Virus record (IMG/VR): IMGVR_UViG_3300044984_000411
Span: 1 to 64,000 of that record
Strand: one strand, 5' to 3'
DNA length: 64,000 nt
Source: a virus
The translations under genes were made by a program, and so were the position numbers. Within the stretch, counting starts at the first letter, position 1, and every line of letters starts with the position of its first letter. Shown piece by piece: positions 15,826 to 26,167 of this stretch. Under the pieces are notes generated by a model. That model made no database searches, had not been told where the DNA came from, and was given only the letters and a program-made list of their open reading frames with translations.

Positions 15826-17046
15826 CTAGTTTTCTTCAAAGTCCTTGTATCGGTAGTAGCCCTTGTCAAAATCGGCTTGAACAATGAATTCACCCATAAA
15901 ACCGTTACGGTTCTTACGGAATACACACTCAATGATGTCAGAGTTGGTGGCACGACCTAGAGCAAGTACCCAGTCAGCATCGTATGCAATCTGACGTGAC
16001 CATGCAGTCTGTCCAAGTGTAGGAACAGTATCAAGCTTATTAACGTCGTCAGGTGTTGCAGACGAAATAGCAATGATAGGCATCTCTTCGCTAATAGCCA
16101 TGAGCTTTAGTTCACGAGATAAGTTCTTCATGCGTACCGTTTCGTTATCCGACTTCTGGTTAGGTGACATAAGTTGTAGGTAGTCTACGATAACTAGGTC
16201 TGGCTTATATTGGTCAATCTTACCACGAATAACAGATGGTGTAACTTCACCACCAGAATCATTAGAGATAATGTGAAACTCTGGCTTCCCAGCAAGCTCC
16301 TTCTTGTGCCAACGCTTTAGGTCTTCAATCTCAACCTGACCATTGGACATCTTTCTGTGTGACCACAGACCCTCACCCATGATTGTAAATACACGGTTAC
16401 GAACTTCTGTCTCCGACATTTCTAGAGAGATGATTAGTGGCGACTTGCCTTGTTTCCATGCTTGTACTGCAAAGTACAGAGCCATCCACGACTTACCGAT
16501 ACCTGGGTAGGCTAGGAACACTCCTAGCTGACCTGGAGTAATGCCAGCAGGTAGATAGTTGTCAAAGCCAGCCAAGCCAGTCTTGATGCCAATAGAGCCT
16601 AGTGCCTGTTGCTTTGCTAGATTCTCAAAGTATAGAACTGCTGAGTCAAGGTCTGTTGCGTCAATGTCACGAATGACCGCTGTGTTCTTCTTTAGCTCAG
16701 AGGTCTTTGTGATTAGGTCTTCTAATGCCTTGGTTCCCTGACCAGCCTGTACTTCTGCAGCAGTTGAGCGTAGGACATCTTTAAGGCTGTCGTTTAGAAA
16801 CTCTGCCTGTAGTTCTTCTAGGTGATATTTGGTAGCACCAATGCCATCAACAGGAATAAAGTCACGAAACTTTTCTATGACCAATGAAGTTGGTGGGACA
16901 GTTCCATTTGCTTCAGAGTAGTTGCGAATAAATGTCCAGATATCAGTATGAGTTCTAAGAATGTTCTCTACGTTTGCCTGTAGTAGTACGTGTACTTGCT
17001 TGTCTTGTAGTACCGCTGAAATTAGCTTTGATTCTGTATTAGTCAT
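15826..17046 (-). CDS. Replicative DNA helicase, DnaB-like
   Basis: 406 residues. A helical N domain is followed by the RecA-fold motor: Walker A AYPGIGKSW (about 193-201), LIISLEMSE, Walker B DLVIVDYLQLMSP, and a late arginine-finger region. It unwinds DNA at the fork, with the primase and polymerase encoded beside it. Start overlaps the end of the next upstream gene by 8 nt. Confidence 0.92.
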   Translation of the reverse strand: MTNTESKLISAVLQDKQVHVLLQANVENILRTHTDIWTFIRNYSEANGTVPPTSLVIEKFRDFIPVDGIGATKYHLEELQAEFLNDSLKDVLRSTAAEVQAGQGTKALEDLITKTSELKKNTAVIRDIDATDLDSAVLYFENLAKQQALGSIGIKTGLAGFDNYLPAGITPGQLGVFLAYPGIGKSWMALYFAVQAWKQGKSPLIISLEMSETEVRNRVFTIMGEGLWSHRKMSNGQVEIEDLKRWHKKELAGKPEFHIISNDSGGEVTPSVIRGKIDQYKPDLVIVDYLQLMSPNQKSDNETVRMKNLSRELKLMAISEEMPIIAISSATPDDVNKLDTVPTLGQTAWSRQIAYDADWVLALGRATNSDIIECVFRKNRNGFMGEFIVQADFDKGYYRYKDFEEN

Positions 17047-17347
17047 TTAACCACTCCTTGGCTTTCGCCCTACGTTCTGCTCTTTCTTTCATGTCTTGCT
17101 GTAGTTGCTGTCTTGCATCTATAATTTTGTCTGCATAGTTAGCAAAGTATTTCCAGGTTGGAGTCTGGCTAACTGAAAAGTAATACTCTAACAGGTCATA
17201 GCACTCTGGTAGACCATAGGATTCAATCAGAGCGTCTGCAGCCCACTGCTCAACGTTAAGGTTGAGTGTTACTCGTTCTTCATAGTGTTTATTGTGAAGC
17301 TTTGCGTAACGAGAAAGCAAAGCCATTCGGTCTTTGCGTTCAGCCAT
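17039..17347 (-). CDS. Small helical protein upstream of DnaB; possible helicase loader
   Basis: 102 residues, all helical: AERKDRMALLSRYAKLHNKHYEE, then QWAADALIESYGLPECYDLLEYYF, PTWKYFANYADKIIDARQQL and a basic tail. No ATPase motif. Overlap with the helicase gene and the helical, basic make-up suggest a small helicase loader of a non-AAA type, an inference from position only. Confidence 0.55.
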   Translation of the reverse strand: MAERKDRMALLSRYAKLHNKHYEERVTLNLNVEQWAADALIESYGLPECYDLLEYYFSVSQTPTWKYFANYADKIIDARQQLQQDMKERAERRAKAKEWLND

Positions 17348-17556
17348 TATTTACCGTCAGTCTCTGACTGTGCTTCTGCTACCTTTTCTGTGAGCTTCTT
17401 CTCTACAAATCCGTAGACACGCTCAAATGCGTCATTAGTGTTTTCACCATCACGCTTGTTATCAGTTACGCTAATGTCAATGCGTAGCGACTGGAAGTTG
17501 CCCAGGTTAAGCGTATAGCCTAGACCTACTGTTACTTTAGTTTCTTCGTTGTTCAT
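17347..17556 (-). CDS. Small conserved-looking protein, unknown function
   Basis: 69 residues: a beta hairpin part (TKVTVGLGYTLNLGNFQSLRIDISVTD) followed by an acidic helix (DAFERVYGFVEKKLTEKVAEAQ). I recognise the general pattern from phage replication regions but cannot name it. Its stop overlaps the start of the 102-residue gene, so it is in the helicase operon. Confidence 0.6.
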   Translation of the reverse strand: MNNEETKVTVGLGYTLNLGNFQSLRIDISVTDNKRDGENTNDAFERVYGFVEKKLTEKVAEAQSETDGK

Positions 17557-17573
17557 ACCCTACTGCTCTCTCG

Positions 17574-18095
17574 TTAAATTTCTTCGTTCCAAACAGGAAT
17601 GAAGCGACCATCTTCGGTCCTTGTATAAGTAAGTATACCATCACCCATACGCCTTGTCAACTCCTGTTTAGTGGGAGTTATATCATTGGTAATCAGCTTA
17701 TCTTTGCGTGGTTGTCCAATGTGGTAGGTAGCTAGTATATCACGAATTTCGTGAACCTGCAACTCAGAGTAATAGCTTCTGACTTGCCATCCAGTTGCCC
17801 CACCTTTTTGGCTTCCTGTTGGATGTGGAATAATACCACGTTTCATTAGACTTGGCATATACTTCTTATGTCGGTTTACTAGTATTGCTGTTTCCCCAAC
17901 TGTATAGGCTTTCTTTCGATTGCGTTTAAAGTCTGTAACCAGACAGCTTTCAAGCCTATCTTTATTTATGTTATAAACTGACATAATTCCATTAGAACGG
18001 TTTAGATGATGTATTCTCACTAGGTCTCCGTTTAAAAACCAAACCTTTTTGCTACCTGGAATTACTGGAGCATTGTTATATGCCTCTCTGTCCAT
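17574..18095 (-). CDS. HTH-like protein, unknown function
   Basis: 173 residues. A small basic beta domain (KKVWFLNGDLVRIHHLNRSNGIMSVYN) is followed by a MerR/excisionase-like winged helix: AYTVGETAILVNRHKKYMPSLMKRGIIPHPTGS...GWQVRSYYSE. It lies at the head of the replication genes, just after the tail genes, and could regulate them. Probable DNA binding; target unknown. Confidence 0.6.
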   Translation of the reverse strand: MDREAYNNAPVIPGSKKVWFLNGDLVRIHHLNRSNGIMSVYNINKDRLESCLVTDFKRNRKKAYTVGETAILVNRHKKYMPSLMKRGIIPHPTGSQKGGATGWQVRSYYSELQVHEIRDILATYHIGQPRKDKLITNDITPTKQELTRRMGDGILTYTRTEDGRFIPVWNEEI

Positions 18096-18105
18096 TTTGG
18101 CAGCC

Positions 18106-18573
18106 TTAGTTTACACCAGCAGGAGCACCAACAGCAATAATGTTAATATACACACCAGTGTTTTTTGCTTCTGAATTAAACACTAGTACGCCAGTAACTT
18201 GCGATGTAGTTACATTTTGAATAATAACAGATACTGCAAGTGTTTTTCCCTTAATTCCAGCACCAATAACTTGTGGGGTGGCAGTAACAATTGGAACATA
18301 TCTAAAGGTTCTTCCAAACTCAAAGATAAAAGGCTTAACATCTGTAGTTTTGCTACTGTTATCTGTTGTTACCAGTGTTCTTCCAGTCACAATGGATAGG
18401 TTTGACGTAAGAAATGACTGTGTTGGCTTGTTTGTATTGTCACCTTTTGGAATTCTAGACTGTGTTAGTTTTGTTCCAAGGGTTCCGTTAAGGCTGTTAA
18501 GCTCTTTAACAATTTGGCTAATGTAGTTTACGTCTATAGCTTGACCAATTGACGGCTCGTTAATGATTCCCAT
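18106..18573 (-). CDS. Virion-associated protein (putative minor tail protein)
   Basis: 155 residues. A helical N end (SIGQAIDVNYISQIVKELNSL) and a beta-rich C part (FIFEFGRTFRYVPIVTATPQVIG...LAVSVIIQNVTTSQVTGVLVFN), the shape of a small trimeric fibre or tip knob. Last gene of the tail module. It has an extended -10 (TGGTATAAT) 6 nt before its ATG and so may also be transcribed alone as a leaderless mRNA. Confidence 0.55.
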   Translation of the reverse strand: MGIINEPSIGQAIDVNYISQIVKELNSLNGTLGTKLTQSRIPKGDNTNKPTQSFLTSNLSIVTGRTLVTTDNSSKTTDVKPFIFEFGRTFRYVPIVTATPQVIGAGIKGKTLAVSVIIQNVTTSQVTGVLVFNSEAKNTGVYINIIAVGAPAGVN

Positions 18574-18579
18574 TGTTTA

Positions 18580-18588
18580 ATTATACCA
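18580..18588 (-). promoter_or_regulatory. Extended -10 promoter, leaderless start at 18573
   Basis: Minus-strand TGG-TATAAT followed by six bases and the ATG at 18573. Confidence 0.6.
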
Positions 18589-18592
18589 TACC

Positions 18593-19120
18593 CTAGATTT
18601 CTCCGCCATCAATATTTGGTGAAGAATATGTTGTGTCTATTACAGATACATTTGCCACTTCCATAAAAGAATTTACCTCTTTTTCTTGTGTTGCAAGTTG
18701 AATAGAAAAATATCCAGATGTTGCTTTTTGACCAGTACCACCTTCATATGGAATTGTTACAAAATAATTAGTTGCAGAAACTGTTGCAACATAAAAATAA
18801 TCTGCATCATTAAACAATGGGTCTGGATACTCCCATTTAACAAAAATGTCAAATTTTGAGTTTTTCAAAACGTCTCCACCAAGAGCATCCCACTCTAAGT
18901 TAATTGAAAGACTGTCTACCGAGACCGTTGCTTTAGCTGTAGCTGCCCCAGAGTAGTACTCAAAGTTTGACGCTGTGTTTCCATCTAAATCTTTAATGTC
19001 TGACCAGGCAGAAACAGCAGCTCCATCTGGAGACTTTATTCTATATCTAAAATAAAATTTACCATCTTTTTTTGGAAGTGGTAAAAACTCTGGTGGGATA
19101 ACGACTTTTTGGATAGCCAC
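18593..19120 (-). CDS. Minor tail protein with a fibronectin-like beta domain
   Basis: 175 residues, beta-rich. RYRIKSPDGAAVSAWSDIKDL and LSINLEWDALGG resemble strands of a fibronectin type III fold; DIFVKWEYPDPLFNDADYFYVATV continues it. Such domains decorate tail tips. Start overlaps the stop of the 369-residue tail gene. Confidence 0.6.
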   Translation of the reverse strand: MAIQKVVIPPEFLPLPKKDGKFYFRYRIKSPDGAAVSAWSDIKDLDGNTASNFEYYSGAATAKATVSVDSLSINLEWDALGGDVLKNSKFDIFVKWEYPDPLFNDADYFYVATVSATNYFVTIPYEGGTGQKATSGYFSIQLATQEKEVNSFMEVANVSVIDTTYSSPNIDGGEI

Positions 19121-20229
19121 TATACCAGCCCTATTTTAAACTTAAACTCTATATATGAAGTTGTATTTTCAACCTTAACTACTGGTCTTTCATTCAAGCC
19201 GTTGGAGTCAGAGCTGACAATTACTGTGTAGCCAACAAGACCAAACTGATTATCTATGTCAGATAGATTTTCAAACCTAATGCCGTCTAAAACAATATAG
19301 TTATCTGTTGCATCATCGATATTTGCATAAACTTTAATGTGGGTTACATTTGACCACTTAAATGCAGAAGATGATTTTGTTAAATCTTTTAGCAATGATT
19401 CTTCAACAATGTATCTATTTTCATTATCTACATTTGGGGTCATTTGAAACCTTGCGTATTCTCCACCAGTATCTGCAGTAGCAAACTCAATGGTAATAAA
19501 TGTGTAAGTTGGCGTTACTGGTGAATCTACATCTGTTGGAACTATTGAAAAAGCAACTTTAATTTTGTCTAATACTTCATTAGCTTGGTCAAGTGCTGAT
19601 AGGTCAATGCCAGAATTTAACTCAATGTGATTTGCAGTATAGCTAAGTTCATAGTTTGGTGCTGACCCAGTTCTTGTAGTATAATCGCCTTTCATAGCCA
19701 ATGCATAATTTAAAAACCTTGGCTGCTCTTGCCTATTTAAGCGATAGTTGCTTCCAAAAATAGAATTGTCTGAGGCTAGCTTAAATGCTGTATCTGCAAT
19801 GTCTATGTTGCCATCTGTATCAGTTAGGTCATGTTTTATCTCTACTGCGGAAAATGTGGCTCCTGCAGTGTCGTGTTCTTGCCAATCTTCTGCATCCGAA
19901 AATGAAAATAAAATTTGGCTTGGGGTTGAGCCAGCAACATTATTTTCTTCTGCTGGGTAAATGCCAATTTCGGTAATTCCGTATCTATTTAAAGAAGGCA
20001 GCTCTGCTGTAAAAATAGCATAGGTTGTTCCATCATTTACAATAGTTCTAGATGTTACTGGAACTCTTGCCATCTCAAAAGTTAGTGAATTTCTTGATGA
20101 ATAATCGTCTAGTTCTTCTGCTGTAAGAAGCGTTTGTTCTCCACAGCCAATAGCAATATGCGAAGCAAACGCTGGTATCTGACCAACAATGTATCTACCT
20201 AGTAGTTCAATCCCTTTATCTGTAATCAT
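19120..20229 (-). CDS. Minor tail protein
   Basis: 369 residues, beta-rich, starting MITDKGIELLGRYIVGQIPAFASHIAIGCG, a start often seen in tail-tip and baseplate-like proteins of actinobacterial phages. The middle could hold a carbohydrate-binding module-like fold (YEFDL-type strands are absent, but ITEIGIYPAEE and TFITIEFATADTGGEYARF fit). Specific role unknown. Confidence 0.6.
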   Translation of the reverse strand: MITDKGIELLGRYIVGQIPAFASHIAIGCGEQTLLTAEELDDYSSRNSLTFEMARVPVTSRTIVNDGTTYAIFTAELPSLNRYGITEIGIYPAEENNVAGSTPSQILFSFSDAEDWQEHDTAGATFSAVEIKHDLTDTDGNIDIADTAFKLASDNSIFGSNYRLNRQEQPRFLNYALAMKGDYTTRTGSAPNYELSYTANHIELNSGIDLSALDQANEVLDKIKVAFSIVPTDVDSPVTPTYTFITIEFATADTGGEYARFQMTPNVDNENRYIVEESLLKDLTKSSSAFKWSNVTHIKVYANIDDATDNYIVLDGIRFENLSDIDNQFGLVGYTVIVSSDSNGLNERPVVKVENTTSYIEFKFKIGLV

Positions 20230-20241
20230 AGTTTTAACCTC

Positions 20242-20757
20242 TTAGTATATTGTATCATCTTTGACTTCACCAAATGATAGAAATTCAATTTCAACTTGCT
20301 CTCCATTAAATGCATTTGCAACGTGAATTGTTATTGAGTTTGTCGTATTGTCAAAATAAACAGCCTTCCACTTAGAGTCGTCATTTGGGTAAAGCTGTTC
20401 TAGCTCTTCTATTGAAGGAATGTATTCATTAAAATTATAATAGAACAAGTCCAGAAAGTTATCAATTGAGTTTGGATTTTTTGATATTTCTGTTGGACTA
20501 TAGTCTAACGCTAGTTCAGACATATTTTTGATTGGAGAGTAATCCTGAACAATACCGTTAATTTGGTCATTTCTAGTCAATGTAATAAGCTCTGTGCCAC
20601 CAACATCTTGAAGCAGGAGGCTTTGAACCTCTACCTCTGATATTTGATATCTGACATAATCTGCTTCCATATCGGTATTAATGCTTGGCACATTTACAGC
20701 TGGTTTAGCTTTGAATGGAACATAGCCTTCATCTGGAGTTGCGTTTATTTTAGCCAT
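20242..20757 (-). CDS. Minor tail protein, small
   Basis: 171 residues, acidic, no known motif. TAA/ATG overlap with the 1579-residue tail gene shows operon membership. The C part (WKAVYFDNTTNSITIHVANAFNGEQVEIEFLSFGEV) is beta-rich. Likely a tail-tip component by position. Confidence 0.55.
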   Translation of the reverse strand: MAKINATPDEGYVPFKAKPAVNVPSINTDMEADYVRYQISEVEVQSLLLQDVGGTELITLTRNDQINGIVQDYSPIKNMSELALDYSPTEISKNPNSIDNFLDLFYYNFNEYIPSIEELEQLYPNDDSKWKAVYFDNTTNSITIHVANAFNGEQVEIEFLSFGEVKDDTIY

Positions 20758-23700
20758 TACTGAACCTCACTTAAGTATAACGTAGTCTCTGGTCCTTCTG
20801 TCTTGTAGGAGTAGTCAATAGAGTATACGACATACCTTGAGTCTGTTAGGGATACTTGGTCAACAGAATCTTGTATGTAATCAACTTTAACAATGTCTCC
20901 TAGTTGTGCATATGGAACACCAAATGCTTCGATACCGACTGCATTTCTTGGTTTAGATATTTTTGATATTAGCCAACCCATAAGCTCATTAGCAGAATCT
21001 TGACTTTGAATAAATGTTGGACTAATCTCAAATGATTTTATTCCATAGGTAGTTCTGCTATTTTTAATATCTAAATACTCTTCATAAAGATTTTGAGTTA
21101 TAAGACTGTTTCCAGAAAATGTAGGATTTGAAAAGTCTGCTCGTTTATTATAGTAATCATCTACCGTCAATGTTTTATTTGATTCATCTGTCAGCGTGAT
21201 TCCAGAAATCCTTAGCATATTTCCAACGCTTTGGTCAATCATAAGGACGTTATCTGTACAGTTAAATACTAAAAATTCTGCTCCATATGCATTTGAGTTA
21301 AATCCAGAAACAGCGTATCCCTTTTCTTTTGAGAATGTTGGCACTAGTTTAGCAAACAGTGCTGGATATGCCTTATCATACTTAATATCGAAGTATGCTG
21401 CTTCTCTCATAATAGTTCCAAATTCGTCATAATAAATCTTAAACTTAGACCCATCTGTTCCAATATTTGTAAGATATGTTTGTTGAATAATGCCGCTAAT
21501 GGCATACTTATGTAATGCTTCAGAAACAGAGATAGAGTTGTCGTCAAATATTGTTCTAGACTGCCCTGGTGCAACTTCAATTGATGCGTTACCTTCATCT
21601 TCATAGCTGTTTCTCATTGCATAAACATTTTCAAAAATTGCTTTTGTGCTAGCACGAACAAACATTGCAACATTTTTCTTTACTGGCAAAGCATCTTTAT
21701 CGTCAACAACAGCCAAAAGACTTCCATTTAGGTACAAATAAAATCTTAGCCACTTGCTTGATTTTTTCTCATACTCCACAGCAAGGTCATAAACTGTTGG
21801 CACTTCTTCTGTAGTAAGTCTTCCCTGTGTGGCAAAAGAACCAGAGTCTACAACAACCTGGGCTGTGCTTTTAAACAGGGTTACTGGAATTGCAGAATCC
21901 GTTTCTGCGTCACCAGACTCTTTTTGTATTTTATAGAAGAAAACGTTGTCTGCTTTGCCGAAGTCTTTTACGTTTTCAAACCCCAAGGCTGCAATTTCAA
22001 AATAATATCCATTGTTCTTGCTTGAGGTGGTATCTAGCATAAATGCTATACCAGCTGAACCACCAGCAATTTTATTAGCATTATAGTATGTGGTTGCATT
22101 TTCTACTTCTTGAGTATAAAATTTATTGTTATTTTTAATTGAGCCAACTATTCTTAGTCTAGTTCCAAAGTGAACAAACTTGTTGTCTAGCTGTTTGTGA
22201 ACATAAGTAATAAAGTTTTTGCCAGCAATACCCTTATCCGACAAGGCTTTTTTAGATGGTCCAGTTAAAACCATTGCCGATGCCTGTACAGAACCACCAA
22301 GAGATGATTTAGTTTTTGAAATCCAATCGCTTTCGTCTGGAAACATTAGTAGGCTATTTTTTAATGAGTTAGACACTTTTGATGTTTTTACAATTGAAGC
22401 TGCAGACGATGGGTTACCAATTGCTCCACCTGTTAGATTTGCTGGCAAGGTTTTTTCGTCAAAAATGTATTCTGAACTCATAACAAAGCCCTTTTTGTTT
22501 GATGCATTTGTCCAGTGTGACGAAATGCCAGCAGTATGTGCGACAACCTCTGTTCCAAATTGACCACGACCATGACGAATTATACTTGGTGTAGAATCTA
22601 GTTTTGAGTAAATCCTTACTTTACCACTAGGAAAAATCTTTTTTCCAAAAGCTAGCTTTGAGAAATAGTTTTCATACTCTAGCTTGTTGGTTATCCAAAC
22701 ATTACCAATGCCCTGAACAACATACTCTACTGCATCGTATTTAATTACTTCTCCATTGGCATAAAGGTATCCATTATATCTTGGTAGCCAGTATACTGCA
22801 TCGCCAAAATCAATTATGTTATTTTTTACAATTGCGTTGGTGCTAAATGTAATAGAGCCATTAGTCTGGTGTGGAACTGTTGTCTTAAAAACTGTTCCAG
22901 AAACAATTTCTGCAACCTTTGCTCCAGATGCAAAAGCACCTGTGCCACTGGTTTTTATAAGCAACTGTCCAATAACTAGATTTGATGTTGACCCAGTTGT
23001 TAGGGTTACTGTCGTGCTACCAGAAGATAGTGTTGCGATAAGCCCAGTTGTTCCAGCAACATATTGCGGAACAGAACTTGATAGAGAAGAGTTTAGTGGT
23101 ATTGCAGTTAGGGCATATCCTTCTGACATATTGCTAGCACCATTTGTAGATTTTGTGGTGTCTTCTCCAGTTGCCTCCCAAAGCAAAACTGGTTTATATG
23201 TCCAGGTTTTATCTGCATCAACCGCATAGGCTTGCCTTATTTCTGACGGAGACTTTTGAATATATCTAGCACTATAGTTTATCCTTCCATCATTATAAAC
23301 GTCATGTACTTTTGATGCTATTTGAATTATGTTTGAAAGCTTTTTGCTATTGGTTTTTACCCCAAGCTCTCCAGCAACAGATGATTCTGTATAGTCTTGT
23401 GAGCCATAAAGAACATAGTCAGTACTTCTTTGACTTTCTGTGGGCATTGCGTATTCTTTTGACATAACAACAAAGTTATTAAATTCATCAAAGAACATCA
23501 TGCTCTGTGTTGATACAGCAATTTCTTGCAAGATTTCAGCAACACTTGTGTTTGGACCTACAAAGAAAAATGGAATTACTGGCTCTGCTATGCCATCAAT
23601 TCTTTTAAAAACATAGTTAGAGAATCCAACTGAGTCAAGAATAACCGATACTGCATAGCTTAATGAGGCATTTGGAACAAATAGTTGTGGTGCCATCATT

Positions 23701-25496
23701 GACTCAAGCATAATGTATTGGTCTCTAAGCTCTAGCAATACACTTCTTGAGGCAGCGTCGTATTGTGGAAACCCCATGCAGTTCATAGTTTTAATCGGAA
23801 TGTAGTAATCGCTATTGTTTACTCCACGAATAATTTCATACATCTTTACTTGAAGATTTTTAGAAATAAAACTGCTAATAATACTACCAGTATTTGACGC
23901 ATAACTCCAAACATTGTTTGGATTAAATGCTTGGTCATAGTCAAACAGGTTCAAGGTTCCGCTGCCAGCTAACAATTTTCCTACTGGCATACCGCTAGAG
24001 CCAAGGTCAGAGCCATGTTTTTTAATTGAAAAGTTTTCAGTCTTTCCTGATAGGTCAACTGCTAGTCTTGGCGACAGCTCAATCAAGTCTAGTGTTGCAT
24101 TTGGATTTGTCATTTTTGAAACAACTATTCTCAATCCTTTAACAAATTGCAACTCTCTAAAAACTTTTATTGAAGATGATGTGTAGTAGCTTGGGCTAGT
24201 TAGGTCTGTTACAAATGGTGTAAATCTATCTATAGACTCATTGTGTATTTTCCAGCCATATACCGCTGGAAAGTCGTCATAGTTGTCTGTATTTGTGGTG
24301 CTAGTGCCACCATTATAAATATAATATGTTCCAGCGTTAGATGTATCTGCACCAACAAGATATGCATATCCAGTGGCTGGGGATAAAACTGGCAAGTCAG
24401 CTGCCGTTGAGTACTCACCTGCATAAAAAAATGTTTGTTCGTATCCTGTAAAGGAATCTGTATTTAGTCCATACTCTAGCTCAACATAGCCGTCTTCTGG
24501 AATGTCGGTGTCGGACAGGGCTATGTCCGAGCCATCACTATCTTTGAGAGTTTCCCAGGTGTTAGACAGGTTTAATCTTTGAATCTTCCAGTCACTTGGT
24601 GTAAGTTTGTTTGAGTCTCCATAAAATGGGTCTGTGGCATATGCTTGATACGTTCCAACGTGAGTTTGCATTTTAACTACTACTCTGTTTGCTGGAACTT
24701 CTGTTTCATAAACTACAAATGGTGCAGCATCATCAATATAGTTACCATTTTTATCATTTTTAGAGATGCCCCTGTCTTTTGCAACATCAGAGACGACTTC
24801 ACTTCTATATGAACACCAATATTTAAAGCTGTCATCTCTGCTTGCTACGTAATACCTTGGTCTAAGTGCCATATTTTCATTAGAAAAGTTTAAATTTCTG
24901 TCAGGAAAATTAATTAGCTTATTAATTCCTGAGCGTGGTCTGTTTTTTCCAAAGCAATCTTCAAGTGAGAATAGCAGTCTTTGCTTTTGGTTTTCTGATG
25001 TTGTAAAGTATGGTGTCCCATCGTCTTCTAGTCCACCATCAATTAGCACGTCTGCAAATGTAGCATTAGTATAATCATTATTTGTGTCAGATGAGTCATA
25101 AGTTGATGCTATTGTGTAGTAGGCACTGCCAGAATCATCTGGTCTATATCTATAGTTTCCCACTTTTGCAATATTGTCTGCTGAGTTTAGATTCCATTCT
25201 GCAATTACTGCCGTGTTTGTTCTAATAACAGAAGATGTTGCTGTATGATTTTTTAGTTCGTCATAGACTGCTATACCGCCAGAAACATACGTTCCAGTTT
25301 CTGTATTAGCAATAGTAAAATTTGTTGAACTTCTTGCAGTAACTACTGCATCTGGAATGTTAAAGTTTGATGGACTAATTCCAGAAATATGAACAATATC
25401 TCCTACCGCAAAAGTGTTAGCAGCAGTGTAAACAATATTTGTTCCGTTAGCCGATAGACCAGTAATTGTTGCAGACTCTGTTGCTGTTGTAAACAT
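20757..25496 (-). CDS. Large minor tail protein (tail tip / central fibre type)
   Basis: 1579 residues. The C-terminal part (NAVGIEAFGVPYAQLGDIVKVDYI...DSRYVVYSIDYSY) and the central FDYDQAFNPNN, VSTQSMMFFDEFNNFVVMS segments resemble hub-type tail proteins that bind the tape measure end. Between them are several beta sandwiches, including a LamG-like region (about 1030-1250, YYFEIAALGFEN, WLRFYLYLNGSLLAVVDD). Gene order tape measure, distal-tail-like protein, this protein is standard for siphophages. The LamG-like part suggests glycan binding. Confidence 0.7.
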   Translation of the reverse strand: MFTTATESATITGLSANGTNIVYTAANTFAVGDIVHISGISPSNFNIPDAVVTARSSTNFTIANTETGTYVSGGIAVYDELKNHTATSSVIRTNTAVIAEWNLNSADNIAKVGNYRYRPDDSGSAYYTIASTYDSSDTNNDYTNATFADVLIDGGLEDDGTPYFTTSENQKQRLLFSLEDCFGKNRPRSGINKLINFPDRNLNFSNENMALRPRYYVASRDDSFKYWCSYRSEVVSDVAKDRGISKNDKNGNYIDDAAPFVVYETEVPANRVVVKMQTHVGTYQAYATDPFYGDSNKLTPSDWKIQRLNLSNTWETLKDSDGSDIALSDTDIPEDGYVELEYGLNTDSFTGYEQTFFYAGEYSTAADLPVLSPATGYAYLVGADTSNAGTYYIYNGGTSTTNTDNYDDFPAVYGWKIHNESIDRFTPFVTDLTSPSYYTSSSIKVFRELQFVKGLRIVVSKMTNPNATLDLIELSPRLAVDLSGKTENFSIKKHGSDLGSSGMPVGKLLAGSGTLNLFDYDQAFNPNNVWSYASNTGSIISSFISKNLQVKMYEIIRGVNNSDYYIPIKTMNCMGFPQYDAASRSVLLELRDQYIMLESMMAPQLFVPNASLSYAVSVILDSVGFSNYVFKRIDGIAEPVIPFFFVGPNTSVAEILQEIAVSTQSMMFFDEFNNFVVMSKEYAMPTESQRSTDYVLYGSQDYTESSVAGELGVKTNSKKLSNIIQIASKVHDVYNDGRINYSARYIQKSPSEIRQAYAVDADKTWTYKPVLLWEATGEDTTKSTNGASNMSEGYALTAIPLNSSLSSSVPQYVAGTTGLIATLSSGSTTVTLTTGSTSNLVIGQLLIKTSGTGAFASGAKVAEIVSGTVFKTTVPHQTNGSITFSTNAIVKNNIIDFGDAVYWLPRYNGYLYANGEVIKYDAVEYVVQGIGNVWITNKLEYENYFSKLAFGKKIFPSGKVRIYSKLDSTPSIIRHGRGQFGTEVVAHTAGISSHWTNASNKKGFVMSSEYIFDEKTLPANLTGGAIGNPSSAASIVKTSKVSNSLKNSLLMFPDESDWISKTKSSLGGSVQASAMVLTGPSKKALSDKGIAGKNFITYVHKQLDNKFVHFGTRLRIVGSIKNNNKFYTQEVENATTYYNANKIAGGSAGIAFMLDTTSSKNNGYYFEIAALGFENVKDFGKADNVFFYKIQKESGDAETDSAIPVTLFKSTAQVVVDSGSFATQGRLTTEEVPTVYDLAVEYEKKSSKWLRFYLYLNGSLLAVVDDKDALPVKKNVAMFVRASTKAIFENVYAMRNSYEDEGNASIEVAPGQSRTIFDDNSISVSEALHKYAISGIIQQTYLTNIGTDGSKFKIYYDEFGTIMREAAYFDIKYDKAYPALFAKLVPTFSKEKGYAVSGFNSNAYGAEFLVFNCTDNVLMIDQSVGNMLRISGITLTDESNKTLTVDDYYNKRADFSNPTFSGNSLITQNLYEEYLDIKNSRTTYGIKSFEISPTFIQSQDSANELMGWLISKISKPRNAVGIEAFGVPYAQLGDIVKVDYIQDSVDQVSLTDSRYVVYSIDYSYKTEGPETTLYLSEVQ

Positions 25497-26167
25497 TATG
25501 CCTCTTCCAAGGTAACACTAATGTTCCAAAAGTCAAAATTAGTGCCTCCACGCTTTACAACAGAATAACTAAAGTCAGAAATAAACATCTCTACAACTTG
25601 GCTATATTTTCCAAGGTTTGCATACTTGCCTTGTGCTACTCCTTCAAAATTTGGATATTTGTCGTAAGAAAGATATACCCAAAAAGAACCTTTATTGTTC
25701 TCATACCAATCTAAAATTTCTGCACCGCCAGCACCGCCATCGGTTGTATATTGATAAAGGTAGTTTCCTGGTAGACTAGTTTTTTCTACACCAGAATATC
25801 CAGTAGTTGTTGGTTTTCCAGTTGTAGTATTAAAGTTTGGGTCATTAGAAAAAGAGCGTGACGGAAGCATGTCCCAAGAAACGGATATTTGTAGTTTGTC
25901 CGCAATGTGGTATGAACGCATACGACCGTTAACAGTTCTTCTTCTGTTTTCAATTCTCTGTTGCGTAAAGTCAATTGGACCTCTGTTATCGTCTGATAAA
26001 ACTAAAAAGTCTCCTGAGCCAGATGCTGCATTTACCTCATTACCTGTTGGGACATAATAGTTTTGTCCGTCATAGGCAGCTAGCGTACCTTTGTTGTCTG
26101 CCCAAAGCATAGCCTGTGGACGAGAATACCTTTTTCTACCTACTAGATAGTCTGCGTTATTTGGCAT
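25496..26167 (-). CDS. Distal tail-like minor tail protein
   Basis: 223 residues immediately after the tape measure, sharing an A with its stop (TAATG). The text DFTQQRIENRRRTVNGRMRSYHIADKLQISVSWDMLPSRSF and the C-terminal SDFSYSVVKRGGTNFDFWNISVTLEEA fit the Dit-type ring protein at the tail end. Beta-rich throughout. Called by position and fold impression. Confidence 0.6.
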   Translation of the reverse strand: MPNNADYLVGRKRYSRPQAMLWADNKGTLAAYDGQNYYVPTGNEVNAASGSGDFLVLSDDNRGPIDFTQQRIENRRRTVNGRMRSYHIADKLQISVSWDMLPSRSFSNDPNFNTTTGKPTTTGYSGVEKTSLPGNYLYQYTTDGGAGGAEILDWYENNKGSFWVYLSYDKYPNFEGVAQGKYANLGKYSQVVEMFISDFSYSVVKRGGTNFDFWNISVTLEEA